Positions 1-8,120 of a stretch of 56,354 bases of DNA are shown here, piece by piece. Source of the stretch: an uncultured Eubacteriales bacterium (lineage in GTDB: Bacteria; Bacillota; Clostridia; Peptostreptococcales; Anaerovoracaceae); assembly GCA_905206455.1 (NCBI GenBank), contig CAJLHL010000002.1:1-56354 (forward strand), written 5' to 3'. Under the pieces are notes generated by a model. It did no database searches, had not been told where the DNA came from, and saw only the letters and a program-made list of their open reading frames with translations. The position numbers and the translations under genes were made by a program. Positions within the stretch are counted from its first letter, which is position 1; each line of letters starts with the position of its first letter.

Positions 1-39
1 AAAAATCACCGGAACAGGCATTCCGCCCGCTCCGGTGAT
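1..39 (-). terminator. Rho-independent terminator of tuf
   Basis: On the minus strand a 9-bp stem (positions 31-39 pairing with 5-13, core TCCGGTGAT) is followed by a T-run read from positions 1-5. It lies about 45 bases after the tuf stop codon, so it most likely ends the tRNA-Thr/tuf transcript. Confidence 0.85.
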
Positions 40-85
40 CTCTGTCTCTTACGCGATATTTCTCTTTCGAGCATTCTCACGCAAA

Positions 86-1279
86 CTATTCGATAATTTC
101 TGTTACTACTCCCGATCCTACTGTTCTTCCGCCTTCTCTGATCGCGAATCTCAGTCCTTCTTCGATCGCTATCTTGTGGATCAGTTCGATTTCCATCGTT
201 ACGTTGTCTCCAGGCATGCACATTTCTGTTCCTGCCGGTAACTGCAGTGTTCCTGTGATGTCTGTCGTTCTGAAGTAGAACTGCGGTCTGTATCCGTTGA
301 AGAACGGCGTATGTCTTCCGCCTTCTTCCTTCTTCAGTACGTATACTTCTCCCTTGAACTTCGTATGCGGATGTACGGAACCCGGTGCTGCCAGTACCTG
401 ACCTCTTTCGATGTCCGTTCTCTGTACGCCTCTTAACAGCGCTCCGATGTTATCTCCTGTCTGCGCCTGATCCAGAAGCTTTCTGAACATCTCTACGCCT
501 GTTACGACTACCTTGCGGATTTCGTCTGCGATACCTACGATTTCTACTTCGTCTGATACCTTCAGAACTCCTCTCTCTACTCGGCCTGTCGCTACTGTAC
601 CACGGCCTGTGATCGAGAATACGTCTTCTACCGGCATCAGGAACGGCTTTTCCGTATCTCTGATCGGTTCCGGAATGTAGGAATCTACCGCTTCCATTAA
701 TTCCAGAATCTTATCTCCCCACGGTCCCGTCGGATCTTCCAGCGCCTTTAAGGCCGATCCTCTTACGATCGGTGTGTCATCTCCAGGGAATTCGTATTCA
801 TCCAGCAGTTCTCTTACTTCCATCTCTACCAGATCCAGCAGTTCCTCGTCATCCACCATATCGCACTTGTTTAAGAATACGATGATATACGGTACGCCTA
901 CCTGACGGGACAGCAGGATGTGTTCTCTCGTCTGCGGCATCGGTCCGTCTGTCGCTGCTACTACCAGGATCGCTCCGTCCATCTGTGCCGCTCCTGTGAT
1001 CATGTTCTTTACATAGTCCGCGTGTCCCGGGCAGTCTACGTGCGCGTAGTGTCTGTTTTCTGTCTCATACTCCACGTGCGCTGTGGAAATCGTGATTCCT
1101 CTTTCCTTTTCTTCCGGCGCCTTATCGATCTCATCGAACGCTACCTTTTCGCCGAAGCCCAGTCTTGCGTTTAATGTCGTCGTGATCGCTGCTGTCAGCG
1201 TCGTCTTACCGTGGTCTACGTGACCGATCGTTCCGATGTTAATATGCGGTTTATTTCTCTCAAATTTTTCCTTAGCCAT
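86..1279 (-). CDS. tuf: Elongation factor Tu
   Basis: GTPase that delivers aminoacyl-tRNA to the ribosomal A site in the cytoplasm. The 397-residue product has full family length. The G-domain motifs are visible: GHVDHGKT near residue 19, DCPGH near 82, NKCD near 137 and SALKAL near 175, followed by the two beta-barrel domains ending in a typical EF-Tu C-terminus. An AGGAGG site lies nine bases before the ATG. The gene sits just downstream of a tRNA-Thr gene and shares its promoter, like thrT-tufB of enterobacteria, instead of following fusA. Whether the genome has a second tuf copy cannot be seen here. Confidence 0.98.
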   Translation of the reverse strand: MAKEKFERNKPHINIGTIGHVDHGKTTLTAAITTTLNARLGFGEKVAFDEIDKAPEEKERGITISTAHVEYETENRHYAHVDCPGHADYVKNMITGAAQMDGAILVVAATDGPMPQTREHILLSRQVGVPYIIVFLNKCDMVDDEELLDLVEMEVRELLDEYEFPGDDTPIVRGSALKALEDPTGPWGDKILELMEAVDSYIPEPIRDTEKPFLMPVEDVFSITGRGTVATGRVERGVLKVSDEVEIVGIADEIRKVVVTGVEMFRKLLDQAQTGDNIGALLRGVQRTDIERGQVLAAPGSVHPHTKFKGEVYVLKKEEGGRHTPFFNGYRPQFYFRTTDITGTLQLPAGTEMCMPGDNVTMEIELIHKIAIEEGLRFAIREGGRTVGSGVVTEIIE

Positions 1280-1346
1280 TTGCCTGTTCCTCCTCTGGTG
1301 CTGATCTCACCTGTTCTTACAACGAATTTGACTTACATTTTAACTT

Positions 1347-1422
<76 letters not shown>

Positions 1423-1441
1423 GCATTCCGCTGTCTTCTAT

Positions 1442-1470
1442 ATTCTAATCATTTTCTCATTTGCTGTCAA
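1442..1470 (-). promoter_or_regulatory. Sigma-A promoter of tRNA-Thr/tuf
   Basis: Minus-strand TTGACA (1465-1470), a 17-base spacer and TAGAAT (1442-1447). The predicted start falls about 10-12 bases before the tRNA 5' end. A near-perfect housekeeping promoter fits a highly expressed tRNA and EF-Tu transcript. Confidence 0.88.
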
Positions 1471-1731
1471 TAATGAAAAACTCCTGCAGCCGCGAATTTA
1501 ACGGGTTTTTTAACGAGTGTGCCGCAATTCTTTTAAAATATTGAATTTTCAGATTTTATGCCCGGTTCAACGGCAAAACTTCCCCGTTTAATAAGGAAGA
1601 AATTATTGCAAAAGTCTGTCCTGCTCCTTGCTATCAAAGTCCGTTTCAGGCAGGCTCTGTCCTGCGGACAACGTCTTCCTCCAGCGTTCCGGGAGTTTTT
1701 ACAGCATTGGTCCCCGCAACAGCTTCCCTGT
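1471..1731. other. Intergenic region between sigH and the tRNA/tuf promoter
   Basis: About 260 bases between the sigH stop codon and the promoter above. I see no convincing gene, RNA or clean terminator; open frames here are extensions of antisense shadows with no ribosome site. A weak GCAGG/CCTGC hairpin near 1650-1665 is the only structure noted. Confidence 0.5.
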
Positions 1732-2337
1732 TTATCTGGACAGCATCGGCTCCAATTTTCGTTTCGCCCTGGTAATCGCATTGTCCACGGCCTTCGGCGT
1801 CTTATTTGTAAGTTTTGCAATTTCCGTGTAAGAAACACCTTTAAGATAGAGATCCCACACTTTCTGCTCAAAGGAACTTAGCAGCTCTCCGCCGTTTCTT
1901 TCGATATAATCCAGCCCCTCCCGCAGCAGGAGCATCGCTTCCGGATCTTCGCTGGCATTTGACATAATCGTATCTTCAAGTGTAGCGCCCTCTTCTCCGT
2001 TCTCAGAGAAGGGATTGCTCAGAGACATCGAATTGTTTAAGGGCGAATGTTTGTAACGCAGCGCGGCTTTTACCGCGGTGACAATCTGACGGTTGATACA
2101 CAGATCTGCGAAAGTGGAAAAGGACGCTCCCTTTTCCGGATCGTAGTCCCGAATCGCCTTGAAAACCCCGATCATGCCTTCCTGAATCACGTCGTCTCGA
2201 TCCGCACCCGCCATATAATACGACGACGCGCGACGCTTTACGACGGTCTTGTATTTCTGCAGAAGAGCCTCCGCCGCGCTGTCGTCCCCTTCGCGCGCCA
2301 GTTTCACCATCTTGTCGTCCCAATTCTTGTCCGCCAC
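1732..2337 (-). CDS. sigH: RNA polymerase sigma factor SigH (sigma-30 type)
   Basis: Sigma-70-family factor that in Bacillus and Clostridia directs transition-state and early sporulation transcription. The 201-residue product has region 2 (residues about 20-95, with the core-binding segment DVIQEGMIGVFKAIRDYDPEKG and the following SFSTFADLCINRQI) and a C-terminal region 4 helix-turn-helix (about 145-200, VSYTEIAKLTNKTPKAVDNA). The start is GTG at 2335-2337, five bases after AGGAGG. It follows rlmB by 32 bases, as in the conserved rlmB-(yacP)-sigH order, but yacP is missing. SigH also occurs in non-sporulating Clostridia, so it does not by itself prove sporulation. Confidence 0.93.
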   Translation of the reverse strand: MADKNWDDKMVKLAREGDDSAAEALLQKYKTVVKRRASSYYMAGADRDDVIQEGMIGVFKAIRDYDPEKGASFSTFADLCINRQIVTAVKAALRYKHSPLNNSMSLSNPFSENGEEGATLEDTIMSNASEDPEAMLLLREGLDYIERNGGELLSSFEQKVWDLYLKGVSYTEIAKLTNKTPKAVDNAITRAKRKLEPMLSR

Positions 2338-2369
2338 CCGTGCCTCCTGACATTCACTTACACATTCTG

Positions 2370-3350
2370 TTATTCTCCCCGCGGTTTTTCCAGCTGCACA
2401 CTTTCCCTGCCGGTCAGCCGCGCTCCGTCGCTTCGGCTGCGCAGTACTTCGTACATGAGGATGGCTGCTGCGTTCGACGCATTGAGAGAATTGACTCCGC
2501 CTTTCATTGGAATAGAAACACAGAAATCGCAGGTCTCTTTCACCAGCCGGCTGACTCCGCTACCCTCACCGCCGATCACTAAAGCGATCGCACCGCTGAG
2601 ATCCGTCTGTATATAAGATGCTCCGTCCATATCGACGGCCGCCGTCCACACGCCTTCCCTCTTCAGATACTGAAGCGTCTGCGCGATATTGGAAACTCTG
2701 GCGACCCGTATATAAGCCGACGCTCCGGCGGAGGATTTCTCCGCCGCGGCAGTGACCGTCGCAGCTCTCCTCTTCGGAATGATCACGCCGTGAGCCCCCG
2801 CGGCATCTGCGGTTCTCATGATCGCGCCCAGATTATGAGGATCCTCGATCCCGTCCAGAACGACGATAAACGGCGGCTCTCCCTTTTCTGCTGCTGCGTT
2901 CAGGATATCTTCCGGTTCGCAGTATTCGAAATCAGAAGCATACGCCGCCACCCCCTGGTGAGGCGCGCCCCCGGTCACCCGATCCAGGGTGCTGCGTTCC
3001 GCGTAACTTATTATGATACCTTTTTCCCGCGCCATTCCTATGATTTTTCTGACAGATCCTTCCGCGTCTTTCAGAATCAAAATGCGATCGATTCGCCGGC
3101 CGCTCTTCAGCGCTTCGATTACCGGATTTCTTCCGATCAGAAGGCCTTCTTTCTCAAAAGACTCCGCCTGCCCGCGGTCGTATCTTTCCGGCGAAGCGCC
3201 GCGGTTTCGTTTTTCACGGCTCTGCACCGGCGGTCTGATCTCCATCCGCTCTCTTCCGCCGCCCGGCTTATCCGAACCCGGACGGTCTCCGTACGGATTG
3301 CTTCTGCCAGGATTACCGCGGCCGGAACGTTTCTTTTTCTTTTCTGACAT
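2370..3350 (-). CDS. rlmB: 23S rRNA (guanosine-2'-O-)-methyltransferase RlmB (TrmH/SpoU family)
   Basis: SPOUT methyltransferase expected to 2'-O-methylate G2251 (E. coli numbering) of 23S rRNA with SAM. Residues about 70-145 form the SpoU substrate-binding domain (GLLIGRNPVIEAL). The trefoil-knot catalytic motifs follow: NLGAIMRT at 173-180, LVIGGEGSG at 257-265 and NSLNASNAA at 287-295. The first 65 residues are a very basic, Gly/Arg/Pro-rich extension that looks disordered and may bind RNA. The start codon overlaps the folA stop by one base (TAATG), indicating translational coupling. Confidence 0.93.
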   Translation of the reverse strand: MSEKKKKRSGRGNPGRSNPYGDRPGSDKPGGGRERMEIRPPVQSREKRNRGASPERYDRGQAESFEKEGLLIGRNPVIEALKSGRRIDRILILKDAEGSVRKIIGMAREKGIIISYAERSTLDRVTGGAPHQGVAAYASDFEYCEPEDILNAAAEKGEPPFIVVLDGIEDPHNLGAIMRTADAAGAHGVIIPKRRAATVTAAAEKSSAGASAYIRVARVSNIAQTLQYLKREGVWTAAVDMDGASYIQTDLSGAIALVIGGEGSGVSRLVKETCDFCVSIPMKGGVNSLNASNAAAILMYEVLRSRSDGARLTGRESVQLEKPRGE

Positions 3351-3838
3351 TACTGACGTCTCCTGTAAACCGTAAATACGTATGATACGCCGTTTTCTTC
3401 GATGGTATCGCTTTCCGCCGCCTTATCCCAGTCCGGCAGATCACGGGGCAGAGTAATACGCGTATCAGCGTCGAAAACCCCGCGGATTTCCGTGACCAGC
3501 GCTTCATTACAGTAAGGCAGAAGCTGATCGTAGATCTGTCCGCCTCCGATGACAAACAGATCGTCGGTATTGTCCGAGGCCGTGAGTTCCATCAATTCTT
3601 CAATCGAACGGCATACCTCGTACGCATCGCCCTCTGGCAGCGTACGCGAGAGAACGATATTCCTCCGCTTTGGCAGAGGCTTTCCTCCCGGGAAGCTCTC
3701 CAGTGTCGCTCTGCCCATAATAACCGTCTTTCCCAGGGTTTTCTCCCGGAAATATTTCATATCTGCAGGAATTCGGACGAGAAGCCCACCGTTTTTTCCG
3801 ATTCCGCCCCGCTCGTCTGCGGCTACAATCCACTTCAT
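3350..3838 (-). CDS. folA: Dihydrofolate reductase
   Basis: Reduces dihydrofolate to tetrahydrofolate with NADPH, restoring the folate oxidised by thymidylate synthase. The 162 residues match the family length. Visible features are the active-site Asp at residue 26 (IPADMKYF), the NADPH-binding segment VIMGRATLESF near 39-49, and the FVIGGGQIY loop near 95-103. An AAAGGA site lies seven bases before the ATG. It is immediately downstream of thyA in the same direction and coupled to rlmB, so the dTMP cycle enzymes are co-expressed here within the mrnC-rlmB interval. Confidence 0.95.
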   Translation of the reverse strand: MKWIVAADERGGIGKNGGLLVRIPADMKYFREKTLGKTVIMGRATLESFPGGKPLPKRRNIVLSRTLPEGDAYEVCRSIEELMELTASDNTDDLFVIGGGQIYDQLLPYCNEALVTEIRGVFDADTRITLPRDLPDWDKAAESDTIEENGVSYVFTVYRRRQ

Positions 3839-3960
3839 AGACGTATCCTTTCTGAGTATTCAATCTATCATTTTACACACCTTCCGGCAGCCGCGGCAGA
3901 CTGCATTTTACGGCAGAAATCCGAAAAGTCCCTATCTGCGAAGAGAAGATCCCGGCATCA

Positions 3961-4791
3961 CTATTCTGCCACAGGGATATTTTTTATCTGCGGTCCTGCC
4001 TGGTAATTTTCCAGTTTGAAATCGTCCAATGTAAATTCATAAAAATCCTTCACATCTGGATTCATCTCAAATTTCGGCGCAGGATACTGCGTCCTCCCGA
4101 TCAGTTCCTCTACCAAAGGCACATGTTTGTCATAAATGTGCGCGTCTGCGATAACGTGTACCAATTCCCCTGCTTCGTAGCCGCAGACCTGAGCCAGCAT
4201 ATGCACGAGGACGGCATACTGAACGACGTTCCAGTTATTCGCTACCAAGACGTCCTGCGAGCGCTGATTGAGTATGGCGTTGAGACGATTGTCTGTCACG
4301 TTGAACGTCATGCTGTAAGCGCAGGGCTCCAGGCCCATCTCGGAAAGATCTTCGAAATTGTAGATATTTGTCATAATCCTCCGGCTCGCCGGCGTGTTTT
4401 TCAGCTGCCAGATCACGTTGTCCACCTGATCCATTCTCCCCTGCCGAAAGTTGTACTGCTTGCCCAGCTGATAGCCGTAAGCCTTTCCGATCGTATTATC
4501 TTCTCCTGCCCAGGCATCCCAGATATGACTTTGAAGCTGTGTAATATCATTCGTCTTCTTCTGCCAGATCCATAACAATTCGTCGATAGCGTTTTTCCAG
4601 CCCGTAGGGCGCAGTGTGAGCGCAGGGAACTCTTTTGACAAATCGTAGCGATTGACAATACCGAACCGCTTGATCGTATATGCGCTGGAACCGTCTTCCC
4701 ATCTTGCCCGCACATCCTGCCCCTCTGTGGAATAACCGTTATCGAGAATATCTCTGCACATGTCGACAAATATCGTATCCGCTTTGCTCAT
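3961..4791 (-). CDS. thyA: Thymidylate synthase ThyA
   Basis: Methylates dUMP to dTMP using methylenetetrahydrofolate. The 276-residue protein carries the nucleophile segment LEPCAYSMTF (Cys near 176), the following QRSQD phosphate-binding motif and the AHIYDKHV C-terminal substrate motif. The segment ANNWNVVQYAVL replaces the more common GxPFNIASY, as in a subset of Firmicute ThyA proteins. It precedes folA in the transcript; the pair is a functional unit. The ribosome site (AAGGT) is weak. A ThyX alternative is excluded by the classical Cys/QRS motifs. Confidence 0.94.
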   Translation of the reverse strand: MSKADTIFVDMCRDILDNGYSTEGQDVRARWEDGSSAYTIKRFGIVNRYDLSKEFPALTLRPTGWKNAIDELLWIWQKKTNDITQLQSHIWDAWAGEDNTIGKAYGYQLGKQYNFRQGRMDQVDNVIWQLKNTPASRRIMTNIYNFEDLSEMGLEPCAYSMTFNVTDNRLNAILNQRSQDVLVANNWNVVQYAVLVHMLAQVCGYEAGELVHVIADAHIYDKHVPLVEELIGRTQYPAPKFEMNPDVKDFYEFTLDDFKLENYQAGPQIKNIPVAE

Positions 4792-4835
4792 AGTTAGAAA
4801 ACCTTATCGCCCTTTCTGATTTTTCTCTTTTTCAC

Positions 4836-5276
4836 TCATTTCCTGTTTCCGCGATCCACCGCGATATCGCTGCTTTCGATGATTTCAAACGTTCTCTGTA
4901 TAATCTCTTTTTCTCTTTCTGCGTCTCCTGAGAGATTCAAGTAGCCCAGAAGCGCTTCGAATGCCGTAGCTTTTTTATATGTCAGCTGATTCACATTATG
5001 AGGCATGGAAGTAATCTTATGATTTTTTCCTCTGCGCGCCACCGCCCGTTCATCCGGTGACAGCTCGTCCCAGATGACGTCGAAAACCGCCGCCTGCGCC
5101 TCCGCTCTCACATAAGCCACCGACGCTTTGTGCAGCCTGTCCGGCCGCAGCAGCCCCTGCTGAAATACATGTCTGCGAACATGAATCTCATAAGCCGCGT
5201 CGCCGACATATGCCAAAACCGAGGTATTCACCAGCGAGATCCCGCGTTTTTTTTCTGTATTCATATCACCTGTCAT
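4836..5276 (-). CDS. mrnC: Mini-ribonuclease 3
   Basis: Dimeric RNase III-like endonuclease that lacks the double-stranded-RNA-binding domain and matures 23S rRNA in Firmicutes. The 146 residues hold only the RNase III fold, with LAYVGDAAYEIHVR near residues 21-34 (catalytic Asp), a lysine/histidine-rich segment GKNHKITSMPHNVNQL, and the second acidic motif EALLGYLNLSG. Two starts are possible: the first ATG, or residue 5 (ATG at 5262-5264), which has AGGTG just upstream. It lies between fumC and thyA, retaining the cysS-mrnC-rlmB synteny in interrupted form. Confidence 0.92.
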   Translation of the reverse strand: MTGDMNTEKKRGISLVNTSVLAYVGDAAYEIHVRRHVFQQGLLRPDRLHKASVAYVRAEAQAAVFDVIWDELSPDERAVARRGKNHKITSMPHNVNQLTYKKATAFEALLGYLNLSGDAEREKEIIQRTFEIIESSDIAVDRGNRK

Positions 5277-5338
5277 TTCCGTTTTGTTGCATCTCTTTCA
5301 TCGTTTTCTTCCGGTCTACCGCCGTCTGCGAGTCCGGA

Positions 5339-6733
5339 TCACACTTCCCTCTTCGGCCCTACCATTTTCTCCGGCTGCACGAACCGGTCGAATTCCGCTT
5401 CGGACAGAAGACCGGTCTTTACCGCCGCTTCCTTCAGAGTGATGCCCTCACGGTGAGCGGTCTCGGCAATCCTGGCCGCATTTTCATAGCCGATATGAGG
5501 ATTGAGCGCCGTCACCAGCATGAGAGATCTTCCCAGGTTCTCGGCGATTCTTTCGTTGTTTGGAAGAATCCCCCGGGCGCAATTCGCTTCAAAGGATACG
5601 ACCGCATCCGACAACAGGCGTACAGATTGAAGGAAATTATAAATGATTACCGGCATAAACACGTTCAGCTGAAAATTCCCCTGAGATGCGGCGATACCCA
5701 CGGCCGCGTCATTTCCCATGACCTGAACGGCCACCATCGTCAGAGCCTCGCACTGAGTCGGGTTCACTTTGCCCGGCATGATAGAACTTCCCGGCTCGTT
5801 TTCGGGGATAAAAATCTCTCCTATCCCGCAGCGCGGGCCGGAGGCAAGCCACCTTACATCGTTGGCGATCTTCATCAGATCTGCCGCCAGCGCTTTCAGG
5901 CTGCCGTGAACAAACACCAGCTGATCCTTTGACGTCAGAGAATGGAATTTATTGGGCGCCGTCACAAATGCGAGACCCGTCAGTTCCGAGATAATAGCCG
6001 CCGTCTCTTCCCCGAATTTTTCGTGAGCATTGAGTCCGGTTCCCACAGCGGTACCGCCGAGAGCCAGTTCACGCAGGCTGTCCGCTGCCTCCGAAATAAA
6101 CTTCCTGTTCTTTCTCATCATTTCCGCCCAGCCGCTGATCTCCTGCCCCAGAGTCAGAGGCGTAGCATCCTGCAGATGAGTCCTTCCGGTCTTTATAAGA
6201 TCTCCGTACTTTTCCGAAAGTCCGTCGAATGTCTTCAGGAGCCTGTCCACCGCCGGCAGAAGCCGCTCGTGTACAGCGGTGAGAGCGGCGATGTGCATAG
6301 CGGTAGGAAAGGTATCGTTTGAACTCTGAGAGCAATTCACGTGATTGTTCGGATGAAAAGACGGTTTTCCTCCCGTAATCTCGGACGCCCGGTTGGCGAT
6401 AACCTCATTCACATTCATATTGGACTGAGTCCCGCTGCCGGTCTGCCACACTGATAAGGGAAAATTTTCCTCCAGTCTGTTTTCGAGAATCTCATCGCAT
6501 ACTCCTGCGATGGTCTCAGCCCGGAGACGGTCGAGCATTCCCAGTCTGACATTGGCCAAAGCCGCCGCCTTTTTCAGAATTGCGAAAGCGCGGATGATTT
6601 CCTCCGGCATTTTTTCCGTCCCGATCCTGAAATTCATATAACTGCGCTGCGTCTGCGCTCCCCAGTATTTATCCGCGGGAACCAGAACCTCGCCCATCGT
6701 ATCGTGTTCTTTCCTGAATCCGCTGTTATCCAT
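5339..6733 (-). CDS. fumC: Fumarate hydratase, class II
   Basis: Iron-independent interconversion of fumarate and malate. The 464-residue protein belongs to the aspartase/fumarase superfamily. The signature GSSIMPGKVNPTQ at 315-327 (Gly-Lys-Val after Pro, TQ at the end) points to fumarase and away from aspartase. His186 in GRTHLQDATPL is the usual catalytic residue, and the mobile loop serines are at 316-317. The B-site motif reads HPNN (127-130) instead of the common HPND, a mild deviation. It is adjacent to malic enzyme, so fumarate, malate and pyruvate form a short path encoded by neighbours. Confidence 0.94.
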   Translation of the reverse strand: MDNSGFRKEHDTMGEVLVPADKYWGAQTQRSYMNFRIGTEKMPEEIIRAFAILKKAAALANVRLGMLDRLRAETIAGVCDEILENRLEENFPLSVWQTGSGTQSNMNVNEVIANRASEITGGKPSFHPNNHVNCSQSSNDTFPTAMHIAALTAVHERLLPAVDRLLKTFDGLSEKYGDLIKTGRTHLQDATPLTLGQEISGWAEMMRKNRKFISEAADSLRELALGGTAVGTGLNAHEKFGEETAAIISELTGLAFVTAPNKFHSLTSKDQLVFVHGSLKALAADLMKIANDVRWLASGPRCGIGEIFIPENEPGSSIMPGKVNPTQCEALTMVAVQVMGNDAAVGIAASQGNFQLNVFMPVIIYNFLQSVRLLSDAVVSFEANCARGILPNNERIAENLGRSLMLVTALNPHIGYENAARIAETAHREGITLKEAAVKTGLLSEAEFDRFVQPEKMVGPKREV

Positions 6734-6814
6734 ATGTTTTCAGCCCTCTCATAAATCATCAAAACGTTTCCCCGCGCATATCCTCACACGCCGCAAACTA
6801 TCCGTCTTGCACGT

Positions 6815-7987
6815 TTAAATCCCGGCCCTGCCGCTCTTCACCGCCTCTTCTGCGACAGCTTTTGCCACCGCTTTCGTCACTTCCGGATTAAACGGATCCG
6901 GAAGAATATAATCCGCGGTCATCTCTTCATCGGAGATGACCGAAGCGATAGCGTAAGCTGCAGCCACTTTCATCTCATCGGTGATTTCCCTCGCTCTCAC
7001 ATCGAGAACACCGCGGAAAATTCCCGGAAAGCACAGCGCATTATTTACCTGATTCGGAAAATCGCTTCTTCCTGTACCGACGACCGCCGCTCCCGCCGCT
7101 TTAGCCTCATCCGGCATAATTTCAGGCACCGGATTCGCCAGAGCGAAAATAATCGGCTGCTCCGCCATAGTCCGTATCATATCCTGAGTCAGCGTTCCAG
7201 GAACAGATGCGCCCACAAAGATATCCGCATCCCGGACCGCATCCGCCAGAGTACCCTTCAGCTTTCCTTTATTTGTCACCTCCGCCATCTGCTGCTGAGG
7301 TTCGTTGTTATCCGGATTTCCATCCCAGAGAATGCCGAAACGGTCGCACATGATGATTTCACCGAAATTCATCGTCAGCAGAAGACGCGCAATGGAAATC
7401 CCCGCGGCGCCGGCGCCGTTGACTGCAATTTTCAGTTCCCCCATCTTCTTCCCCGTAAACTTCACTGCGTTCAGCAGACCTGCGGCCGCGATAATCGCAG
7501 CGCCGTGCTGATCATCGTGAAATACCGGAACGTCGCACTCTCTGATCAGAGTCTGTTCGATCTCAAAACATCTCGGCGCGGAAATATCCTCCAGATTAAT
7601 GCCGCCGAAGCTTTTGGAGATATTTTTCACAGTCTCGATAATCACCTTCGGATCTTTAGAATCGATGCAGATCGGAAAAGCGTCGATGTCCGCAAACCGT
7701 TTAAAGAGCGCGCATTTGCCTTCCATCACCGGCATCGCCGCCTCCGGCCCGATATCGCCCAGTCCGAGGACTGCCGTACCGTCTGTGATGACCGCGACGA
7801 TATTTCCGCGTCTCGTATAGTCGTAAACCCGCTCCTTTTGATCTCTGATCGCCAGGCTGGCAGCGGCTACGCCGGGAGTATACGCCACCGCCAGATCCTC
7901 GCGGCTCTCGATTTCCGCCCGGGAGATGATTTCGATTTTTCCGCCCCATTCTTTATGTTTCTTTAGCGCAAGTTCATTGATATCCAT
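6815..7987 (-). CDS. NAD(P)-dependent malic enzyme (oxaloacetate-decarboxylating)
   Basis: Oxidatively decarboxylates malate to pyruvate and CO2. I chose the ATG at 7985-7987 because it has GGAGG a few bases upstream and the family N-terminus begins here; the frame is open 24 codons further. The 390-residue product has the short bacterial form without a phosphotransacetylase domain. Visible motifs are the catalytic Tyr36 (VAYTPGVA), Lys91 in MPVMEGKCALF, the divalent-metal aspartates at 158-159 (VFHDDQHG), and the dinucleotide loop GAGAAG at 191-196. NAD versus NADP preference cannot be told. It is transcribed just upstream of fumC. Confidence 0.93.
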   Translation of the reverse strand: MDINELALKKHKEWGGKIEIISRAEIESREDLAVAYTPGVAAASLAIRDQKERVYDYTRRGNIVAVITDGTAVLGLGDIGPEAAMPVMEGKCALFKRFADIDAFPICIDSKDPKVIIETVKNISKSFGGINLEDISAPRCFEIEQTLIRECDVPVFHDDQHGAAIIAAAGLLNAVKFTGKKMGELKIAVNGAGAAGISIARLLLTMNFGEIIMCDRFGILWDGNPDNNEPQQQMAEVTNKGKLKGTLADAVRDADIFVGASVPGTLTQDMIRTMAEQPIIFALANPVPEIMPDEAKAAGAAVVGTGRSDFPNQVNNALCFPGIFRGVLDVRAREITDEMKVAAAYAIASVISDEEMTADYILPDPFNPEVTKAVAKAVAEEAVKSGRAGI

Positions 7988-8120
7988 ATCTATTCCTCCA
8001 GAAAAACTGTTTTCTACCGGCACAGCCGCCGGCATCTCCCGCCGCTGTGCTGAAATCACTGAGTCGAAACTTTCATCTTATCTCTGCCGGCCTCTGCTTC
8101 TTTGGGATATTTCGTCCAAA

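Noticed and set aside
1558..1881. 107-codon plus-strand frame near the sigH 3' end
   Set aside because: Largely antisense to sigH, and no translation signals; the non-overlapping part is short.
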